Counted from the first letter of the stretch, positions 6,936-14,127 are shown. The stretch: 15,035 nt of DNA from an uncultured Oscillospiraceae bacterium (GCA_944385455.1 CALWXI010000235.1:1-15035); one strand, 5' to 3'. Notes: generated by a model not told the origin, from the sequence alone. Made by a program: numbers and translations.

Positions 6936-7795
6936 TCTCCCCGCACCTCCGCGCGGGTGAGCGGCCGGACAAGATACGTCTGAACGTACTGCCGCCTCAA
7001 TATGTTCACCGCTGCGGCAGCCGCCTCCCGATCCGCAAAAAGGCCGAATACCGCAGGGCCGGAGCCGCTCATGGCGGCATTCAGGGCTCCCAGCTCCCGA
7101 AGACGGTCCTTAATGGTGAACACTTCGCCATACGTCTCCGGCAGCGCCGCCTCAAACACATTCTCCAGCCGGGCAGCCACCCCTGCCAGATCCCGCGCCT
7201 CCAGTGCCGACACCATTCCGTCAATGTCCGGGCGGCGCAGAGGCGGGTATCTGTCCGCCCGGGCAAACAGTTCCCCGGTGGAAATGCCGAAATCGGGCTT
7301 GCACAGCACCAGAACACAGTCCGGCAGAGGTGTCAGGTCTGTCAGCACCTCACCCCGCCCCTGAGCCAAAGCCGTACCGCCCCGAATACAGAAAGGCATG
7401 TCGCTGCCCACGGAAAATCCGATGCGCTCCAGAGTCTCTTCCGGCATGTCCGGAGCGTACCGTTCCCGGAGGATCCGCAGCAGCGCCGCCACGTCCGCGC
7501 TGCCGCCTCCCAGCCCCGCATAGGCGGGGGTGTTTTTTTCCAGTTTGACCCGCAGCCCGGGCAGCGGCTGCCCGATCTCCGCGAAAAACGCCTCCGCTGC
7601 CTGCTGCTCCAGAGAGACCTTCCCCGCCGGAACAAAGTCCGACTCCAGCCGGAAACCCGCCTCCGCCTCCTCCAGCGATACCGTGTCGCACAGTGACACC
7701 GTCTGCATTATCATCCTCATGTCATGGTAGCCGTCCGGACGGCGGCCCAGGATATCCAGCGCCAGATTTACCTTGCATGGAGCTGCCCTTCTCAT
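6932..7795 (-). CDS. ispE: 4-diphosphocytidyl-2-C-methyl-D-erythritol kinase IspE
   Basis: A 287-residue GHMP kinase that phosphorylates CDP-methylerythritol in the non-mevalonate (MEP) isoprenoid pathway. The N-terminal motif APCKVNLALDI (5-15), the substrate-binding RPDGYHD (19-25), the ATP-binding AYAGLGGGSADVAALL (91-106) and the C-terminal AMSGSGPAVFGLF (241-253) are all present. Length is normal. The start at 7795 is chosen because it begins just before the conserved motif and has a GGTGG-type site about 9 bases upstream; the 18 codons further upstream that remain open look unrelated. No terminator separates it from spoIIR, so partial co-transcription is possible. Confidence 0.97.
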   Translation of the reverse strand: MRRAAPCKVNLALDILGRRPDGYHDMRMIMQTVSLCDTVSLEEAEAGFRLESDFVPAGKVSLEQQAAEAFFAEIGQPLPGLRVKLEKNTPAYAGLGGGSADVAALLRILRERYAPDMPEETLERIGFSVGSDMPFCIRGGTALAQGRGEVLTDLTPLPDCVLVLCKPDFGISTGELFARADRYPPLRRPDIDGMVSALEARDLAGVAARLENVFEAALPETYGEVFTIKDRLRELGALNAAMSGSGPAVFGLFADREAAAAAVNILRRQYVQTYLVRPLTRAEVRGD

Positions 7796-7827
7796 TGCAC
7801 TTCCCACCTTCCGCTGTTCTGGGAAAG

Positions 7828-7836
7828 ATTCTACCA
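7828..7836 (-). promoter_or_regulatory. Possible extended -10 promoter of ispE
   Basis: The minus strand reads TGGTAGAAT, a TGn-extended -10 with five of six matches, about 33 bp before the ispE ATG. No good -35 is visible; upstream lies the T tract of the preceding terminator. Confidence 0.3.
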
Positions 7837-7847
7837 CATCCGCGGGC

Positions 7848-7880
7848 AAAAAAAAAGCGGGGAGCCATCCCGGCTTCCCG
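7848..7880 (-). terminator. Terminator of the 50-aa membrane protein gene
   Basis: On the minus strand a nine-base-pair stem with one mismatch (7872-7880 with 7858-7866, five-base loop) is followed within one base by nine Ts (plus-strand A7848-A7856). It abuts the stop codon of the small gene at 7881, which supports that gene being real. Confidence 0.8.
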
Positions 7881-8033
7881 TCAGAAATGTCCCTTGCTCC
7901 CCCGGCGTCCTGGTCCCTCCAAAAAGAAATACAAAAGGCTCACCGCCAGCAGCAGCGCCAGTGGCACCAACAGCATCCACAGCGCAATCACGCTTCCGCC
8001 CATCACCAGCGCGTTCCGCAGCACTCCGGTCAT
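7881..8033 (-). CDS. Hypothetical 50-residue single-span membrane microprotein
   Basis: A 50-residue open frame starting with ATG and preceded by a near-perfect AGGAGG seven bases upstream. The predicted protein starts MTGVLRNALVMGGSVIALWM, continues with a long hydrophobic stretch (about residues 9-38, one long or two short membrane segments) and ends in a basic tail, GPGRRGSKGHF. A strong terminator begins at the base after its stop codon, so it forms its own short transcription unit or the end of one. I do not recognise a family. An 83-codon frame on the same strand overlaps it but lacks a ribosome binding site and has a Gly/Ala/Arg-rich GC-type composition. The location between thrH-DUF1015 and ispE-spoIIR gives no clear functional clue. 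Confidence 0.75.
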   Translation of the reverse strand: MTGVLRNALVMGGSVIALWMLLVPLALLLAVSLLYFFLEGPGRRGSKGHF

Positions 8034-8106
8034 CCCCCACACCTCCTTTCCAGGGGTCGGGTCCCGCCGCCTCTTCCTTCATTTATATGATAGCACATGC
8101 TCCCGG

Positions 8107-8148
8107 AAAAAGAAAGCCCCGGCAGGGACATTTCCCTCCGGGGCTTTC
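8107..8148 (-). terminator. Terminator of the thrH-DUF1015 operon
   Basis: An 11-bp stem (8138-8148 with 8112-8122) continues as a 5-bp stem (8133-8137 with 8124-8128) across one bulged base, with a four-base loop. On the minus strand a T-rich run (CTTTTTCC) follows. It begins three bases after the DUF1015 stop. Confidence 0.85.
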
Positions 8149-8151
8149 GGA

Positions 8152-9414
8152 TTATCGGACCTTCCGCGCCTCCACATAGTAACGCTTGTCCTGAGCGCGG
8201 CCCATGGAAAAAGTCTTGCGGGGCAGCACGCCGTCAGCCAAGACCGTTTTGAACAGCTGCTCCTTTCCCATGGCAGGCAGCAAAAAACCCATACAGCCGG
8301 GGCGGCTGCCCAGCTGCCGGGCGACCTCCTCACCGTGGATATAGTCCACCCGGCCGGGATGCCCCCGCAGATAGGCGTCGATGACGCCCTGCAGCGTCCC
8401 CACCGGCAGCTGCACCCTGGGATCCGGTACTGTAAAGACGCCGTGGAAGCCCTCCCAGAGGATCTCCATGGTGTGGCCCGGTCCCCGGCCTTCCCTCAAA
8501 TGGGGATAGGCAGTCCGGAAAAACGCCATGAAGGAAGCTGGATCCACATCAAAGAGCACCCGATGGATGGGTTCGAAGGTCAGCGCCTCGTCGTGGTTGT
8601 TCACCACCTCCACCAAGGCATACCGGGCGGGCAGCGCGGCCCACCGCTCCGGCGGCGTAATCTTCTTCAGATCCTCATAGCACTGCTTGGCGGTGGCCAG
8701 AGAGTGATTCCCGTCCCCCACGGCGAACACCAGCGGCGGCACATTTTCCATACCATACTTGCGCGCCATCTCCTCCGGATCCGCCAGACGGGCCAATCCC
8801 GCCTCCACGGCGTCCATCTGCCCCGGAGAGAGCCGCCAGCCGGAGAGGTGGCCGCCTCCCTGCTGGAGGTCGAAGTCATAGAGGGGCTCCATCTCGCCGG
8901 TATCCAGCGGCTCGATGACCGCGCGGTCCGGATCGTCGATGAGAAGCATCACGTGGGGCAGCTCCAGCGCGGCATCCCGCCGCACCTTCACCCGAGGCGG
9001 GATCCTGGAGAGCACCGTGCCCTCCGTGGCCCGGATAGGTGCGCCGCTGCCGGGATTGAAGTCGTACTGTTCCAGATCCACCATGCCCACAATGCCCCGG
9101 CGCACCCGCCCATCGGACTGGGTCCGCTCCACATACACCAAGCTGTGGGGCAGCGTACGGAACACCCCACGTGCCAGATAATCCTCCATGGAGGCATTGA
9201 TGCGGCGAATGGCCGCGTCCTCCTCCGGACCGCCCAGCTCCGCCTCCGGCAAAATCAGACGCAGCGTGGAGGGAGCATCCCCCACAGTGTCCGCCACCGC
9301 CCGCCAGTACTCCGGCTGAGAGGTGAACTGATCACAGGCCACCACCGCCCACTTCGTCATGTCCGCCCCGGCGGGCAGCAGGATATCCGCCGGGAGAAAG
9401 GTCTTGTCAGCCAT
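8152..9414 (-). CDS. DUF1015 family protein
   Basis: A 420-residue DUF1015 protein, of typical length. The N-terminal region has VVACDQFTSQPEYW (24-37), then IRATEGTV (117-124), the central motif AVGDGNHSLATAK (221-233) and FEPIHRVLF (270-278). DUF1015 genes are often found near serine biosynthesis genes in Clostridia; that is from memory of the family's context. The DGNHS element resembles the DGHHR element in other members of the family and may be an active-site loop, which is inference. The start at 9414 has GGAGGAG seven bases upstream; an upstream in-frame ATG lies inside the thrH stop region and is less likely. It follows thrH by 20 bp, so both are one operon. The reaction is unknown. 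Confidence 0.9.
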   Translation of the reverse strand: MADKTFLPADILLPAGADMTKWAVVACDQFTSQPEYWRAVADTVGDAPSTLRLILPEAELGGPEEDAAIRRINASMEDYLARGVFRTLPHSLVYVERTQSDGRVRRGIVGMVDLEQYDFNPGSGAPIRATEGTVLSRIPPRVKVRRDAALELPHVMLLIDDPDRAVIEPLDTGEMEPLYDFDLQQGGGHLSGWRLSPGQMDAVEAGLARLADPEEMARKYGMENVPPLVFAVGDGNHSLATAKQCYEDLKKITPPERWAALPARYALVEVVNNHDEALTFEPIHRVLFDVDPASFMAFFRTAYPHLREGRGPGHTMEILWEGFHGVFTVPDPRVQLPVGTLQGVIDAYLRGHPGRVDYIHGEEVARQLGSRPGCMGFLLPAMGKEQLFKTVLADGVLPRKTFSMGRAQDKRYYVEARKVR

Positions 9415-9434
9415 CTGCCGTCTCCTCCCCGGCC

Positions 9435-10034
9435 TCACAGCACCGCCCGGATGGCACCCAGCAGATCTCCGAACTCCTCATAAGCAGGCAGCTCTGGGTG
9501 GTCCGCCTTGATCTTCTCCGTGCTCTTGAACAAAAAGCCCGCCTTGCCCGCCTGGATCATCCCCAGATCGTTGTAGCTGTCGCCTGCGGCAATGGTATCG
9601 TATCCAATGGACTGCAGCGCCTTCACCGTGGTGAGCTTGGACTGCTGGCAGCGCATCCTGTAGCCGGTGATCTCTCCGCTGTCCGCCACCTCCAGGGAGT
9701 TGCAGAAGATGGTGGGCCAGTTCAACTTTTCCATCAGCGGCTTTGCAAATTCTTCAAAGGTATCGCTGAGGATGATGACCTGGGTCAGCGTACGCAGCTC
9801 ATCCAGAAATTCCTTGGCGCCGGGCAGCGGATCGATGCGGGCGATGGTCCGCTGAATCTCCGGAAGCCCCAGGCCGTGCTCTTTCAGGATACCCAGCCGC
9901 CAGCGCATCAGCTTGTCATAGTCCGGCTCGTCCCGGGTGGTGCGCCGCAGCTCCGGAATGCCGCTGGCCTCGGAAAATGCAATCCAGATCTCGGGCACCA
10001 GCACGCCCTCCATGTCCAGGCATACAATGTTCAT
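9435..10034 (-). CDS. thrH: Phosphoserine phosphatase / homoserine phosphotransferase ThrH
   Basis: A 199-residue HAD-family enzyme matching ThrH, which removes phosphate from phosphoserine and can transfer it to homoserine. Motif I reads CLDMEGVLVPEIW (5-17), with D7 as nucleophile and E9 in place of the usual second Asp; this D-x-E is characteristic of ThrH and unlike ordinary SerB. Motif II is ILSDT (88-92, S90), motif III is K133 in QQSKLTTVK, and motif IV is GDSYND (151-156). The start at 10034 has AAGGAG nine bases upstream; the longer in-frame start would run through the promoter. Together with DUF1015 it suggests a last step of serine synthesis or a side route to phosphohomoserine and threonine. 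Confidence 0.93.
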   Translation of the reverse strand: MNIVCLDMEGVLVPEIWIAFSEASGIPELRRTTRDEPDYDKLMRWRLGILKEHGLGLPEIQRTIARIDPLPGAKEFLDELRTLTQVIILSDTFEEFAKPLMEKLNWPTIFCNSLEVADSGEITGYRMRCQQSKLTTVKALQSIGYDTIAAGDSYNDLGMIQAGKAGFLFKSTEKIKADHPELPAYEEFGDLLGAIRAVL

Positions 10035-10070
10035 AAAGGCACGCTCCTTGTCAAATTTTGATGTGCTTTC

Positions 10071-10100
10071 ATTATACAATAGGCCGCCGCTCCATTGCAA
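10071..10100 (-). promoter_or_regulatory. Promoter of the thrH-DUF1015 operon
   Basis: The minus strand has a perfect TATAAT (10071-10076) and TTGCAA (10095-10100) at an 18-base spacing, about 36 bp before the thrH ATG. It sits in a local AT-rich stretch. Confidence 0.65.
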
Positions 10101-10187
10101 TCGCATTTCACGTCCCGCGCCGCCGCATAAAATCCGGCACCGGCGGAAAAGCTATCTCCAAATCCCTGGATCGGAGGTTTTTCCATC

Positions 10188-10406
10188 ATGATCGACAAGA
10201 TCGCGCTGCTGCTGGTCATCATCGGCGCCCTGAACTGGGGCGGCGTGGGCCTGTTCGGCTTTGACACAGTGGCATTCCTGTTCGGCGGTCAGCTGTCCGT
10301 TTTCTCCCGGGTGGTCTATACCCTGGTGGGACTGGCGGGACTGTGGTGCGTGACACTGCTTTTCCGTACCGGAGACGAGACCGGCCACTCCCCTCATACC
10401 GCCTGA
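10188..10406 (+). CDS. DUF378 family small membrane protein
   Basis: A 72-residue protein of the DUF378 (YuzA-like) family. The characteristic N terminus reads IALLLVIIGALNWGGVGLFG, followed by a second hydrophobic segment, VVYTLVGLAGLWCVTLLF, giving two membrane spans. A GGAGG lies ten bases before the ATG. The C-terminal tail is short and polar. It is monocistronic on the plus strand: thrH is divergent upstream, and a bidirectional terminator lies 2 bp after its stop. The function of the family is unknown. No strong promoter was seen in the gap of about 150 bp to thrH; a TAAAAT near 10132 has only a poor -35. Confidence 0.92.
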   Translation: MIDKIALLLVIIGALNWGGVGLFGFDTVAFLFGGQLSVFSRVVYTLVGLAGLWCVTLLFRTGDETGHSPHTA

Positions 10407-10408
10407 TG

Positions 10409-10443
10409 AAAAAACGCCGCGGCGCATGCGCCGCGGCGTTTTT
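10409..10443. terminator. Bidirectional terminator between DUF378 gene and antiporter
   Basis: A perfect 12-bp GC-only-but-one palindrome (10415-10426 with 10427-10438) is flanked by six As and five Ts. It works in both directions and fills almost the entire 38-bp gap between the two convergent stop codons. Confidence 0.9.
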
Positions 10444-10444
10444 C

Positions 10445-11734
10445 TCAGTCGTTGTCTTTGTGATCCATGAGTTTCCGGTCCTGTACCAGCAGCTGATCGG
10501 CAACCTGATCCAGCTGATCCACCTTTTCGTAGCGGTCCGCCAGGGTACTGACCTCCATGGGACTCTCGTGGCCCCGGAAGGAGAGCTTGAGCAAAATGGG
10601 GGTGAGGATCGTGCCGCAGACCACAGTGATGATTACCGGCGTCAGCAGCTCCGGGCGGATGACGCCCATGGCAAGACCGCGGTTGACCACAATCAGCGCT
10701 ACCTCGCCCCGGCACACCATGCCGCAGCCCACCTGCATGCTCTCGGGTCCGGAAAAGCCGCACAGCCTCGCTCCCAGCCCGCAGCCCAGCATCTTGGAAA
10801 TCACGGAGATCACCACCAGCAGGCAGGAAAACAGGAGCAGCCCGCGGCTCATGCCGCTGACCTGGACGTTGATGCCGATACTGGCAAAGAACACCGGCGT
10901 CAGCAGCAGATAGCCCAAGGGCTCATACTTGGACTGGATATACGTGGCCTTGGGGGTGCAGGAGATCACCAGTCCGGCCGCATAGGCACCAGTGATATCC
11001 GCCACGCCGAAAAACTCCTCGGCACAATAGGCCATCACCAGGCACAGCACAAAGGCCAGCACCGGATACCTGCGGGCATTCCGGCCGTTCTGCCCGGCGA
11101 TCATCCGGCACAGCAGCCGGTTGGCCGCGACCCCCACCACACCGGCAAAAAGGAAGAACAGCACAATCTTCACCAGCACCAGCAGGATGCTCTCGCCGCC
11201 GCCGGCCACGCTGCTCACCAGAGTCAGGGCGATGAGGCCCAGCACATCGTCGATGAGCGCCGCCGCCAGGATCGTGTTGCCTGCCCGGGTATCCAGCTTC
11301 CCCATCTCCTTGAGGGTCTCCACTGTGATGCTGACGGAGGTGGCCGTCAGCACGGTACCCACAAACACATCTTCCAAAAAGCTGCCGCGGCTGATCATTC
11401 CAAGGCGTCCGGCGCCCCAGGCCAGGGCAGTCCCCATGGCCAAGGGCACCAGCACACCCAGCAGTGCCACCCAGAATCCCGCTTTTCCGCTGTGCTTGAG
11501 CTCCTGAATGTCCGTTCCCATGCCGGCGGAGAACATCAGCACGATCACACCCAGCTCACTGAGCTGAGAGAGAAAATCCGTTTCCGCCAGTATATCCAAC
11601 CCGGCAGGGCCCAGGATCAGCCCCGCCAACAGCGCCCCCACCACCTGGGGCATTTGAATCCGCTGCGTCAAAAGGCCCAACAGTTTGGTGCTCAGAATGA
11701 TCAGCGCCAGGTCCATCAAATAGTGATAGCTCAT
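10445..11734 (-). CDS. CPA2-family cation/proton antiporter (Kef/NapA-like)
   Basis: A 429-residue monovalent cation:proton antiporter-2 membrane domain with about 12 predicted spans. The first helices show QMPQVVGALLAGLILGPAGL (27-46) and LGVIVLMFSAGMGTD (61-75). The ion-binding helix has ILAAALIDDVLGLIAL (155-170) with the Asp pair D162/D163, which in characterised members goes with electrogenic Na+/H+ exchange, unlike the QD of KefB/KefC. There is no C-terminal TrkA-N nucleotide-binding domain; instead a short, charged tail of about 45 residues follows the last span. The start at 11734 has AAAGGAG five bases upstream; an ATG 13 codons earlier is less well placed. It is probably monocistronic, with its own promoter at 11782-11809. 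The transported ion cannot be told from the sequence; GerN-type germination antiporters belong to the same family. Confidence 0.92.
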   Translation of the reverse strand: MSYHYLMDLALIILSTKLLGLLTQRIQMPQVVGALLAGLILGPAGLDILAETDFLSQLSELGVIVLMFSAGMGTDIQELKHSGKAGFWVALLGVLVPLAMGTALAWGAGRLGMISRGSFLEDVFVGTVLTATSVSITVETLKEMGKLDTRAGNTILAAALIDDVLGLIALTLVSSVAGGGESILLVLVKIVLFFLFAGVVGVAANRLLCRMIAGQNGRNARRYPVLAFVLCLVMAYCAEEFFGVADITGAYAAGLVISCTPKATYIQSKYEPLGYLLLTPVFFASIGINVQVSGMSRGLLLFSCLLVVISVISKMLGCGLGARLCGFSGPESMQVGCGMVCRGEVALIVVNRGLAMGVIRPELLTPVIITVVCGTILTPILLKLSFRGHESPMEVSTLADRYEKVDQLDQVADQLLVQDRKLMDHKDND

Positions 11735-11781
11735 GACTGCTCCTTTCCCGGCGGCCTCCCAGCCCCCGTTCATGAGCTTTC

Positions 11782-11809
11782 ATTTTAAACCTTCCGCTTT
11801 CATTTTCAA
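11782..11809 (-). promoter_or_regulatory. Promoter of the CPA2 antiporter gene
   Basis: On the minus strand TTGAAA, 16 bases, TAAAAT, with five of six matches in each hexamer, about 48 bp before the ATG. The whole stretch 11775-11875 is AT-rich compared with its surroundings. Confidence 0.55.
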
Positions 11810-11875
11810 TAGTCATTTTGCACAAAACACCCCATTTTTTTGTTTAGTATGTATAAAGCTTTCGGTGTTTTCTGC

Positions 11876-11902
11876 AAAAACCGCCGCCATGGAAGGCGGC
11901 GG
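11876..11902 (-). terminator. Terminator of the mrnC-rqcH operon
   Basis: An 8-bp perfect GC stem (11895-11902 with 11881-11888) with a six-base loop is followed on the minus strand by five Ts. It starts ten bases after the rqcH stop codon. Confidence 0.85.
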
Positions 11903-11912
11903 CTTCTCTGAA

Positions 11913-13658
11913 TCAGGCCCGTTCCAGATTATGGACCAGTCCTTCTTCCGGCGTGACATGGATGGTCCGGCAGGTATTGTAAATCACCATGCCGGGCCGG
12001 GCACCTGCCGGCTTTTTTACGTATTTCACAGGGGTATAATCCACCGGCACATTGGCACTGTCCTTGGCCTGCGAGTACCAGGCAGCCAGCATGGCAGCCT
12101 GGAGGATGTCCGCTTCCCCCGGCTCCGCGCCGCCGGTGCACAGAATCACATGGGCGCCGTGGATCTTCTGCGTGTGGAACCACAGGTCCCGGTGGTCGGC
12201 GTCCCGGGTGGTGAGCCTGTCGTTCTGCCGGTTGTTCCGGCCCACCAGCACCCGGAATCCGCCTATGGTCCGGAACGCCCGGGGCTTGGCGGGACGCTGA
12301 AGCTCCTTTTTTCCCTGCTTGCGCAGGAAGCCGGCGTCCTTCAGTTCACTGCGGATATCCGTGAAATCCTGCTCCGACTCCGCCCGGCCGATCTCCTCCA
12401 GGACGCTGTCCAGATACTCCAGATCCCGGCGGGCAATCTCCATCTGCTCCCGGAGATATTTTTCCGCCGTCTTGGCCTTGGTGTAGCGCTTATAGTACTT
12501 GGCGGCATTCTGCTGGGGCGTCAGCAGCGGATCCAGATCAATGGTGACCTGGGCGCAGTCCGGATCGTAATAGTTCTCGCACCGCAGCGTCCGCATCCCC
12601 CGCTCCATGCGGTAGAGATTGGCGGTGATGAGGTCGCCGCAAATCCGCAGCCGGTCCCGGTCCTGGGTCTGGGCATAGTCTTTCTCCTGCAGCGCCAGCT
12701 TCCGCCGCAGCCGGTCCCGGGCGGTGGCAGCCGTGCGGATCAGGTCCGCCCCACGCTGGCGCACCCGCTCCTGCCGCTCCCGGGCATCGGAAAAGTCATC
12801 CATCAGGCCGGAGATATCCGAATAGGGCACGGACTCCAGGATTCCCGCGTACTGGCGGATCTCCATACAGGAAAATTCCTCGGGCCGCCCATTTTTCATA
12901 AGGCAGACCGGTGTAAAGTGATCTGCCAACACATCTCTCTGGAATGCAAAAAACACCCGGGAAAAGCAGTCCCGCTCCTCCGGGGAAAGCTGGCAGAGGC
13001 GGGCGCCGGTATCCCCGGCGGTCCGGAAGGCCAATTCCCGGGCCATCAGAGGAGAGAGGCCGAAGTAGGCATCCAGCAGGAAACCATCCAGACTCCGCTC
13101 CGGCGGAGCGTCCGCCAGCTTCCGGGCAAAGCCCTCCTCCGTCTCCTCCGTCACCGGGAGGCGGCCGGTGGAGGCAGGAGGCTGGTAGAAAAGCCCCGGC
13201 AGCACCTGCCGGGCAGCGGACATGTCCGCGTCCACCCGGCGCAGGCTTTCGATGATCCGCCCCTCTCCGTCCAGCAGGATCAGATTGGATCGCCGCCCCA
13301 TGGCCTCCAGCACCAGTGTCCGCCGGCCCGGACGTCCGAAGTCGTCCGTCACATCCAGCTCCAGCCGTGCCAGCCGCTCCAGGGGAGGCTGGGTGATCTC
13401 CGCCACCCGGGCACCTACCAGGTGCTTGCGCAGCAGCATGCAGAACATGGGCGGCTCGGCGGGGTTCTCCCGGAGCCGGGAAGTCAGCTGGATCCGGGGG
13501 GCATTGGCGCCGGCATTGAGCAGCAGCCGCCGGTTCCCCCGCAGCAGCAGTACCACCTGGTCCCGGGCAGGCTGCTGGACCTTGTCGATCCGCACTCCCA
13601 AAATCTCCCGGCGCAGCTGCCCCAGCACCGCCTGCAGACAAATCGCATCAAAGGGCAT
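11913..13658 (-). CDS. rqcH: Rqc2/NEMF-family ribosome quality control protein RqcH (NFACT/FbpA)
   Basis: A 581-residue NFACT protein. In Bacillus, RqcH binds stalled 50S subunits with peptidyl-tRNA and adds C-terminal alanine tails that mark incomplete proteins for degradation; older annotation calls it fibronectin-binding protein FbpA. The NFACT-N region includes NPAEPPMFCMLLRKHLVGAR (65-84) and EAMGRRSNLILLD. A middle coiled-coil region is rich in Arg, Lys and Glu (about 290-440). The C-terminal NFACT-R domain shows VLVGRNNRQNDRLTTR (470-485) and DLWFHTQKIHGAHV (491-504), then DYTPVKYVKKPAGARPGMV. The ATG at 13658 is 3 bp from the mrnC stop and has GGAGGAG inside the end of mrnC. Length is normal. 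The position matching the tRNA-contacting Asp-Arg pair of Bacillus appears to be E94-R95. Confidence 0.96.
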   Translation of the reverse strand: MPFDAICLQAVLGQLRREILGVRIDKVQQPARDQVVLLLRGNRRLLLNAGANAPRIQLTSRLRENPAEPPMFCMLLRKHLVGARVAEITQPPLERLARLELDVTDDFGRPGRRTLVLEAMGRRSNLILLDGEGRIIESLRRVDADMSAARQVLPGLFYQPPASTGRLPVTEETEEGFARKLADAPPERSLDGFLLDAYFGLSPLMARELAFRTAGDTGARLCQLSPEERDCFSRVFFAFQRDVLADHFTPVCLMKNGRPEEFSCMEIRQYAGILESVPYSDISGLMDDFSDARERQERVRQRGADLIRTAATARDRLRRKLALQEKDYAQTQDRDRLRICGDLITANLYRMERGMRTLRCENYYDPDCAQVTIDLDPLLTPQQNAAKYYKRYTKAKTAEKYLREQMEIARRDLEYLDSVLEEIGRAESEQDFTDIRSELKDAGFLRKQGKKELQRPAKPRAFRTIGGFRVLVGRNNRQNDRLTTRDADHRDLWFHTQKIHGAHVILCTGGAEPGEADILQAAMLAAWYSQAKDSANVPVDYTPVKYVKKPAGARPGMVIYNTCRTIHVTPEEGLVHNLERA

Positions 13659-13661
13659 GAC

Positions 13662-14063
13662 TCACTCCTCCATCATCCTGCAAAACAACGTATTGATCCG
13701 GTCTCTCCGGCCCTTGAGATACAGCCAGCCCAGCAATGCCTCCAGGGCGGTAGCCTCGGCGTATTGTGCCCGGCTGGCATGTCCCGGGACGGAATGGACC
13801 TGGGCATTGTGGCCCCGGCGGAACACCGCCCGCTCCTCCTCCGTCAGCTCCGGCAGGATCCGCTCTGCCCGCATGGCCTGACTCTCGGCGCACACCAGCC
13901 GGACAGTGGCCTGGTGGAGCCCCTTCCCCGTGGCCTTGCCGTGGGCGCACAGCCAGCCCCGCACCAGGACCTCGAAAACCGCGTCCCCCATATGGGCCAG
14001 GCCGATGGAGCTGATGCCCCGCAGCTGATCGTCGGTAAGCGTGATATCAAAATACTGCTCCAT
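13662..14063 (-). CDS. mrnC: Mini-ribonuclease III (MrnC)
   Basis: A 133-residue Mini-III, an RNase III catalytic domain without a dsRNA-binding domain, which trims 23S rRNA precursor ends. The signature LAHMGDAVFEVLVR (22-35) carries D27 and E31, and YAEATALEALLGWLYL (101-116) carries the second acidic pair, including E108. Length is normal. AAGGAG lies six bases before the ATG. It is the first gene of a two-gene operon with rqcH, led by a near-consensus promoter. In Bacillus mrnC lies with cysS and rlmB; here the partner is rqcH, which keeps the theme of 50S subunit maintenance. Confidence 0.95.
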   Translation of the reverse strand: MEQYFDITLTDDQLRGISSIGLAHMGDAVFEVLVRGWLCAHGKATGKGLHQATVRLVCAESQAMRAERILPELTEEERAVFRRGHNAQVHSVPGHASRAQYAEATALEALLGWLYLKGRRDRINTLFCRMMEE

Positions 14064-14098
14064 GGGCGTCTCCTTGTTTCACACAAAATATCGCTGGT

Positions 14099-14127
14099 AT
14101 TATACCACATATCGCGGGATTTGTCAT
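14099..14127 (-). promoter_or_regulatory. Strong sigma-A promoter of mrnC-rqcH
   Basis: The minus strand reads ATGACA, a 17-base spacer and a perfect TATAAT preceded by TGG (extended -10). It is the best promoter in the window and lies about 36 bp before the mrnC ATG. Confidence 0.75.

Noticed and set aside
7831..8082. 83-codon minus-strand frame overlapping the 50-aa membrane microprotein
   Set aside because: No ribosome binding site at its start, GC-driven composition and passage through the terminator; the 50-aa frame has all the signals.
10343..11788. Long plus-strand frame opposite the CPA2 antiporter
   Set aside because: His/Gln-rich shadow composition and it runs through the bidirectional terminator at 10409-10443; the antiporter on the other strand has clear family motifs.
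12650..12722. Repeated 14-base segment within rqcH (about 12650 and 12709)
   Set aside because: It encodes the repeated RDRLR of the coiled-coil region and reflects codon preference in Arg-rich helices rather than a separate DNA element.
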